Source: Alphaproteobacteria bacterium (GTDB taxonomy: Bacteria; Pseudomonadota; Alphaproteobacteria; Micavibrionales; Micavibrionaceae). From it: DNA of 6,064 nt. Every line of letters starts with the position of its first letter. The first letter of the stretch is position 1. The position numbers and the translations under genes were made by a program. Positions 4,424 to 6,064 of the stretch are shown in pieces. The stretch is from assembly GCA_002701555.1 (NCBI GenBank), contig NZVS01000070.1:2518-8581 (forward strand), given 5' to 3'. The notes beneath the pieces were generated by a model. The model had not been told where the DNA came from. It saw only the letters and a list, made by a program, of their open reading frames with translations, and made no database searches.

Positions 4424-6064
4424 ATGTCTGCAAAAGATGTAAAATTTAAATCAGAAGCCCGCCGTAGAATGCTACGCGGTGTTGACACACTGGCAAATGC
4501 CGTGAAAGTAACATTAGGTCCTAAAGGCCGTAACGTTGTCATCGAAAAATCCTTTGGTGCGCCTCGCATTACAAAAGATGGTGTGACTGTTGCCAAGGAA
4601 ATTGAACTTACTGACAAGATCGAAAACATGGGCGCCCAAATGGTGCGTGAAGTGGCTTCAAAAGCTAACGATCAGGCCGGTGACGGTACAACAACAGCAA
4701 CAGTGCTTGCACAAGCGATTGTTCGTGAAGGAAACAAGGCCGTTGAAGCGGGTATGAATCCTATGGATCTTAAGCGCGGTATCGATATGGCCGTTTCTTC
4801 AGTTGTTGATGACCTGAAAAAGCGCTCAAAAGACATAAAGTCAAATGACGAGATTGCCCAAGTTGGTACAATTTCAGCTAATGGTGACACAGAAATCGGC
4901 GACTACCTTGCACAAGCAATGGAAAAAGTCGGCAAAGAAGGTGTTATTACTGTTGAAGAAGCCAAGTCTTTGGAAACAGAATTGGAAGTTGTTGAAGGCA
5001 TGCAGTTTGACCGTGGCTACCTGTCACCTTACTTCATCACAAATGCTGACAAAATGGTTTGTGAATTGGAAGACCCATACATTCTTCTTCATGAATCAAA
5101 GCTGACAAGCTTGCAATCCATGCTTCCAATTTTGGAAACAGTGGTACAATCAGGTCGTCCTCTATTGATCGTTGCTGAAGATATCGAAGGTGAAGCGCTT
5201 GCAACATTGGTTGTAAACAAGCTTCGCGGTGGCTTGAAAGTTGCTGCTGTTAAGGCACCTGGTTTTGGTGACCGTCGCAAGGCAATGCTTCAGGACATGG
5301 CAACTTTGACAGGTGGCCAGGTAATTTCTGAAGACCTTGGTATCAAGCTTGAGAATGTCACAATTGATATGCTTGGAACATGTAAGAAAACACGCATCAC
5401 TAAAGATGAAACAACAATCATCAATGGTGCAGGCGACAAGAAAGACATCGAAGAGCGCTGCAAGCAAATCCGTCAGCAAGTGGAAGATACATCTTCTGAT
5501 TATGACCGTGAGAAATTGCAGGAGCGTCTGGCTAAATTAGCCGGCGGTGTTGCTGTTATCCGTGTTGGTGGTGCAACTGAAGTCGAAGTGAAAGAAAAGA
5601 AAGACCGTGTTGATGATGCAATGCATGCGACACGCGCCGCTGTTGAAGAAGGTATTCTTCCAGGTGGTGGAACGGCCCTTCTTTATGCGACACGCGCTCT
5701 TGAGAAACTGGATGCGACAAATTCAGACCAGAAAGTCGGAATTGATATCGTACGCCGCGCTCTACAAGCTCCTATACGCCAGATTGCAGAAAATGCAGGC
5801 GTAGAAGGATCAATCGTTGTAGGTAAATTGCTTGAGCAAAAAGACAGCAATTTCGGCTACGATGCACAAACAGATACGTATACTGACCTTGTTAAGGCCG
5901 GTATTATTGATCCAGCCAAAGTTGTACGTTCTGCAATCCAGAATGCAGCATCCGTTGCTGGCTTGTTAATTACAACAGAAGCGACTGTCACTGAAGTGCC
6001 GCAGGATGACAAAACTCCTGCCAACGATATGGGTGGCATGGGCGGAATGGGTGGCATGGGCGGA
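4424..6064 (+). CDS. groEL: Chaperonin GroEL (60 kDa), nearly complete, 3' end cut by window
   Basis: GroEL is the ATP-driven double-ring chaperonin that encloses unfolded proteins under GroES. The frame is open from ATG 4424 for exactly 547 codons to the window edge, with no stop. It ends in the GGM-repeat tail, so probably only the last residue or residues and the stop are missing (E. coli GroEL is 548 aa). Numbering matches E. coli: D52 in ITKDGVTVAK, D87 in AGDGTTTATV and D398 in RVDDAMHATRAAVEEG are the nucleotide and hydrolysis residues. Y199, Y203 and F204 of GYLSPYF line the apical substrate and GroES site, and PGFGDRRKAML is intact. The start follows AAGGAG (4411-4416) by 7 bases. 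A small hairpin, GTTTT (4372-4376) with AAAAC (4383-4387), lies in the groES-groEL gap. Codon use resembles rpsA, as expected for an abundant protein. Confidence 0.99.
   Translation, partial: MSAKDVKFKSEARRRMLRGVDTLANAVKVTLGPKGRNVVIEKSFGAPRITKDGVTVAKEIELTDKIENMGAQMVREVASKANDQAGDGTTTATVLAQAIVREGNKAVEAGMNPMDLKRGIDMAVSSVVDDLKKRSKDIKSNDEIAQVGTISANGDTEIGDYLAQAMEKVGKEGVITVEEAKSLETELEVVEGMQFDRGYLSPYFITNADKMVCELEDPYILLHESKLTSLQSMLPILETVVQSGRPLLIVAEDIEGEALATLVVNKLRGGLKVAAVKAPGFGDRRKAMLQDMATLTGGQVISEDLGIKLENVTIDMLGTCKKTRITKDETTIINGAGDKKDIEERCKQIRQQVEDTSSDYDREKLQERLAKLAGGVAVIRVGGATEVEVKEKKDRVDDAMHATRAAVEEGILPGGGTALLYATRALEKLDATNSDQKVGIDIVRRALQAPIRQIAENAGVEGSIVVGKLLEQKDSNFGYDAQTDTYTDLVKAGIIDPAKVVRSAIQNAASVAGLLITTEATVTEVPQDDKTPANDMGGMGGMGGMGG

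Noticed and set aside
5625..5697. 13-base direct repeat ATGCGACACGCGC in groEL, 60 bases apart
   Set aside because: It encodes two unrelated ATRA-like stretches (HATRAA and YATRAL) and is explained by codon preference.
6031..6064. Tandem repeat at the window end
   Set aside because: It encodes the normal glycine-methionine tail of GroEL and is not a separate repeat element.

Overview
The window looks like a core-genome segment of an alphaproteobacterium of moderate GC content (judged by eye). Three things point there. The cytidylate kinase fragment has the short form of the NMP-binding insert, running straight into a PSLRLEKVSQAAS-type segment as alphaproteobacterial Cmk proteins do. The S1 protein reads like alphaproteobacterial S1 through all six repeats. 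The groESL promoter fits the alphaproteobacterial RpoH pattern CTTG-N17-CYTATNTNNG and is followed by a perfect CIRCE operator. I cannot place the organism below class level.

Layout, all genes on the plus strand: the 3' part of cmk (1-561); a 177-base intergenic region rich in inverted repeats with a possible terminator; rpsA, complete, with six S1 repeats (739-2496); a strong intrinsic terminator (2517-2544); a short promoter region with a 12-bp palindrome; a 418-codon gene of uncertain function that resembles, in motif order only, the ELM1 (Mito_fiss_Elm1) GT-B-like family (2640-3896); a 184-base groE control region with RpoH-like promoter, CIRCE and extra repeats; groES (4081-4371); and groEL (4424 to the window end), which runs off the edge inside its GGM tail and so lacks only its last residue or residues.

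Functionally this is translation and nucleotide metabolism (Cmk, S1) next to protein folding (GroES/GroEL), separated by an unknown gene. rpsA is closed by its own terminator. The unknown gene appears to have its own promoter and no terminator before groES, so some read-through into groESL is possible. The groE operon has the sequence hallmarks of double heat-shock control: activation by an RpoH-type sigma factor and repression by HrcA at CIRCE.

The parts most worth a second look are the groES leader and the unknown gene. The leader has a 10-bp inverted repeat, plus an adjacent 6-bp anti-Shine-Dalgarno match, linking DNA upstream of the groE start point to the groES ribosome site. It also has a 13-bp hairpin built from a direct repeat. 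The unknown gene keeps an ELM1-like layout but has altered motifs. I found no mobile elements, tRNA or rRNA genes, or CRISPR arrays.
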